From JASMTM01 sp046483075 (GTDB lineage Bacteria; Thermotogota; Thermotogae; Petrotogales; Kosmotogaceae), in NCBI GenBank assembly GCA_046483075.1, contig JAWODV010000039.1, positions 1 through 64,000 of the forward strand: 64,000 bases of DNA. The letters are read 5' to 3'. Positions 61,779 through 64,000 of this stretch are shown in pieces. The first letter of the stretch is position 1; every line of letters begins with the position of its first letter. A program made the position numbers and the translations under genes. The notes beneath the pieces were generated by a model. It searched no databases, was not told the origin of the DNA, and worked only from the letters and a program-made list of their open reading frames with translations.

Positions 61779-63953
61779 TCACATGAAAAATGGCTCAACC
61801 GGGAATAATGAACCAAAAACAAGTGAAACAACGGACATCAACTTAATCAGGATATCCATGGAAGGTCCTACTGTATCCTTTAATGGATCTCCTACAGTAT
61901 CTCCAACTATGGTGGCATCATGAACATCCGTTCCTTTACCTCCAAGATTGCCAGATTCCACATATTTCTTCGCATTATCCCAGGCACCACCAGCGTTAGC
62001 ACTGAACAAAGCTAACATGACAGCACTACCTAGACCTCCAATCAAAAGTCCAGCAACAGCACTTCTACCAAATAGAAAACCTACGATAAAGGGAGTTGCT
62101 ATTGCAATGACTCCAGGGAGAAGCATTTTACTAACAGCCCCTTTTGTGGTAATTTCTATACATTTTGTATATTCAGGTACTTCCTCGCCTGTTAAAATTC
62201 CTTTATGCTCCTTAAATTGTCGTCTGATCTCCATTATCATTAAATCAGCTGTGTCAGAAACACCTCTTATCAACAATGAAGTGAAAAAGAATGGCAACAT
62301 GGCACCTATCAAAGAACCTATAATTGTGTATGGTTCTACCAGATTAATTACAGGATTTGCAACAATATCTTCTGTTGCCTGAGCAGAACTCCAAATATAC
62401 GAAACTATTAGAGCAAGCGCTGCAAATGCTGCAGATCCTATGGCAAAACCTTTTCCTATTGCAGCGGTTGTATTTCCAACCGAATCAAGTCTGTCCGTAA
62501 TCTTTCTTACCTCGGGAGGTAATTCCGCCATCTCAGCTATTCCTCCAGCGTTATCCGCTATGGGGCCATAACTGTCGACGCTTACTATGTAACCAACAAA
62601 AGAAAGCATCCCAAGAGCAGCTATCGCTATACCATAAACTCCAGCAGACCAGTAAGCTCCTAATATTGCCATGGAAAGAACTACTACAGGCCACAGGGTA
62701 CTGCCCATACCTAGAGCTAAACCTGATGTTATGTTTATCGCAACACCGCTACGCGTTCTTTCAGCAAGCCTTCTGGTAGGTTTGTAATCATCAGATGTGT
62801 AATATTCTGCAAGTTTGCTAATAATTATTCCAGCAATCAATCCACATGCAATGGCCAGGAAGAATCTCCATTTGGATGTAAATTCAGGATTCATAATAAA
62901 TGCATCCTTGAACTTATAATTGTCTGGAGCTACTAAACCGATCACAATCGCAGTAGATATAAGAACAAGAGCCCCGGTGAAAATATTGCCAAAGGCAAGC
63001 GATTTTCGTGCATTATCCGATTTTCGGAAACCCACAAACATAACACCAATCATTGATGAAATTGCTCCTACAGCTGCAATAAGAACCGGCAGCAGTATCA
63101 ATCCATAATATTGATCCTTTGACATTCCAAAAACAACTTCACCATTTATTACCTGTTTGTCAGCAAGTTTCATAAATATTGCAAGAATTATAGCTGAAAT
63201 AGTTGAAGCCACATAAGATTCCAGTATGTCAGCACCCAGTCCAGCAACATCACCGACGTTATCACCGACATTGTCTGCAATTGATGCAGGGTTGCGTGGG
63301 TCATCTTCAGCAAGTCCTTCTTCAACCTTTCCAACAAGGTCTGCACTCATATCTGCGGCTTTTGTATACAAACCGCCTCCAACCCTATCAAATAGTGCAA
63401 TTAAACTAGCTCCTAACGAGTAAGAACTAATAACCATTACACTATCAAGAAAGGATATTCTTCCAAAAGCTTTGGAGATACCAGTTATACTTTCATAAAT
63501 GAATAAATCCTGATTAACTAAAAGAACTATCGCAAGTCCTGCCAATGAAAAGCCTGCAACCGCAAGGCCCATCACAGAACCACCTGAAAAGGCTACTCTA
63601 AATGCTTGTGATAAACTACTTTTGGCGCCTTCAGTGACCCTACTGTTGGCTCTGGTAGCGGCATACATTCCAATGACACCTGCCATTTCTGACACAAAAG
63701 CCCCAAATAATAATGCCAGAGGAAATCTAAATGATTGAAATATTACCCCTAAAGCAGCTGCTATAAGAATAGTAACAATAAAAATTTTCCTTGCTTCTTC
63801 GGAAAGAAAAGCAGAAGCTCCCTTCTGGATATATCCAGAAAGTTCTTTCATTCGTTCTGTTCCTTGAGAGAACTTAAAAGTTCTTCTTAACATTATAAAA
63901 GCAAGTATCGTAGAAATAATTCCAGCGATTAGTGGAAAATATAGAGCATTCAC
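61779..63953 (-). CDS. hppA: membrane-bound, ion-translocating pyrophosphatase (K+-dependent type)
   Basis: A 724-residue protein with about 16 membrane helices that uses pyrophosphate hydrolysis to pump H+ or Na+. The pyrophosphate site is visible as EEGLAEDDPRNPASIADNVGDNVGD near residue 215-235 and as DVHDATIVGDTVGDPLKDTVGP near the C-terminus. GNTTAAIGKGFAIGSAA near 492 has Ala where K+-independent enzymes have Lys, so it should need K+; the T. maritima enzyme is a K+-dependent Na+ pump. Which ion it moves cannot be settled by eye. GTG start at 63953, with GGAGG eight bases upstream. Confidence 0.96.
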   Translation of the reverse strand: MNALYFPLIAGIISTILAFIMLRRTFKFSQGTERMKELSGYIQKGASAFLSEEARKIFIVTILIAAALGVIFQSFRFPLALLFGAFVSEMAGVIGMYAATRANSRVTEGAKSSLSQAFRVAFSGGSVMGLAVAGFSLAGLAIVLLVNQDLFIYESITGISKAFGRISFLDSVMVISSYSLGASLIALFDRVGGGLYTKAADMSADLVGKVEEGLAEDDPRNPASIADNVGDNVGDVAGLGADILESYVASTISAIILAIFMKLADKQVINGEVVFGMSKDQYYGLILLPVLIAAVGAISSMIGVMFVGFRKSDNARKSLAFGNIFTGALVLISTAIVIGLVAPDNYKFKDAFIMNPEFTSKWRFFLAIACGLIAGIIISKLAEYYTSDDYKPTRRLAERTRSGVAINITSGLALGMGSTLWPVVVLSMAILGAYWSAGVYGIAIAALGMLSFVGYIVSVDSYGPIADNAGGIAEMAELPPEVRKITDRLDSVGNTTAAIGKGFAIGSAAFAALALIVSYIWSSAQATEDIVANPVINLVEPYTIIGSLIGAMLPFFFTSLLIRGVSDTADLMIMEIRRQFKEHKGILTGEEVPEYTKCIEITTKGAVSKMLLPGVIAIATPFIVGFLFGRSAVAGLLIGGLGSAVMLALFSANAGGAWDNAKKYVESGNLGGKGTDVHDATIVGDTVGDPLKDTVGPSMDILIKLMSVVSLVFGSLFPVEPFFM

Positions 63954-64000
63954 GTTTTCTCCCTCCTTAGTTATGTTTGTATATATACTATCAGAAATCC

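Overview
The window (64 kb, low GC, almost wholly coding) looks like the chromosome of a bacterium of the phylum Thermotogota, perhaps a Kosmotoga-like lineage. The family-level clues are a gapA-pgk-tpi segment in which tpi has no start codon of its own and sits in the -1 frame of pgk (the arrangement reported for Thermotoga maritima), a disA-radA-clpC run, a K+-dependent-type membrane pyrophosphatase, and strong AGGAGGTGA-type ribosome binding sites with frequent GTG and TTG starts. The genus is inference; the phylum is fairly secure.

Region by region. (1) 1-424: no convincing gene; a degenerate 26-bp tandem repeat at 261-427 abuts the next gene's stop codon. (2) 425-17808, minus strand: one tightly packed run of 16 genes, transcribed leftwards from a promoter near 17850, for anaerobic purine or uric-acid breakdown. 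Its genes encode YgeY, YgeW, HyuA, SsnA, a PreA/YgfK-like flavoprotein, a threonine-synthase-like PLP enzyme, one molybdenum hydroxylase large subunit with two FAD and two 2Fe-2S subunits, the cofactor proteins MocA and XdhC, a solute-binding protein with a fused two-domain permease, and a DUF364 protein. (3) 17944-19299, divergent: a deaminase of the 8-oxoguanine type, whose product would be urate. The two units share a short intergenic region with an inverted repeat over the promoter. (4) 19385-22520: a PiT-type phosphate permease with an apparent non-canonical start, tRNA-Leu(CAA), a GT26 glycosyltransferase and a metal-site-dead paralogue of SsnA.

(5) 22523-30657, minus: disA, radA, clpC, tmk, a TrmN6-like methyltransferase and a large lipoprotein. 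(6) 30736-34644, plus: a RibD/DHFR-like reductase, tRNA-Gly(CCC) and an ABC-2 exporter. (7) 34651-43081, minus: housekeeping run zapB-like, zapA, murI, rapZ, yvcK, whiA, nrdR, greA, lysS, yqeY and a MutL/GlmL-family gene. (8) 43175-48065, minus: dnaX, ybaB, gapA, pgk and tpi, with a slippery A AAA AAC heptamer that should create a PGK-TPI fusion. (9) 48254-54263, minus: DUF1175 protein, alpha-2-macroglobulin-like protein with a thioester motif, and a small HExxH peptidase. (10) 54398-58081, plus: methyltransferase, membrane-anchored protein, MFS transporter and FAD oxidoreductase. (11) 58083-61002, minus: a TrpXYZ-like ABC importer preceded by a complete attenuator-like leader: promoter, 25-residue peptide rich in Phe/Tyr/Trp codons, and terminator. 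(12) 61160-63953: ferritin and the membrane pyrophosphatase, sharing a bidirectional terminator.

The most notable systems are the purine/urate cluster with its divergent operator, the pgk/tpi recoding site, the aromatic leader-peptide attenuator, and the decayed SsnA paralogue. Starts were moved from the longest open frame wherever a ribosome binding site decided the matter; those choices are explained per gene.
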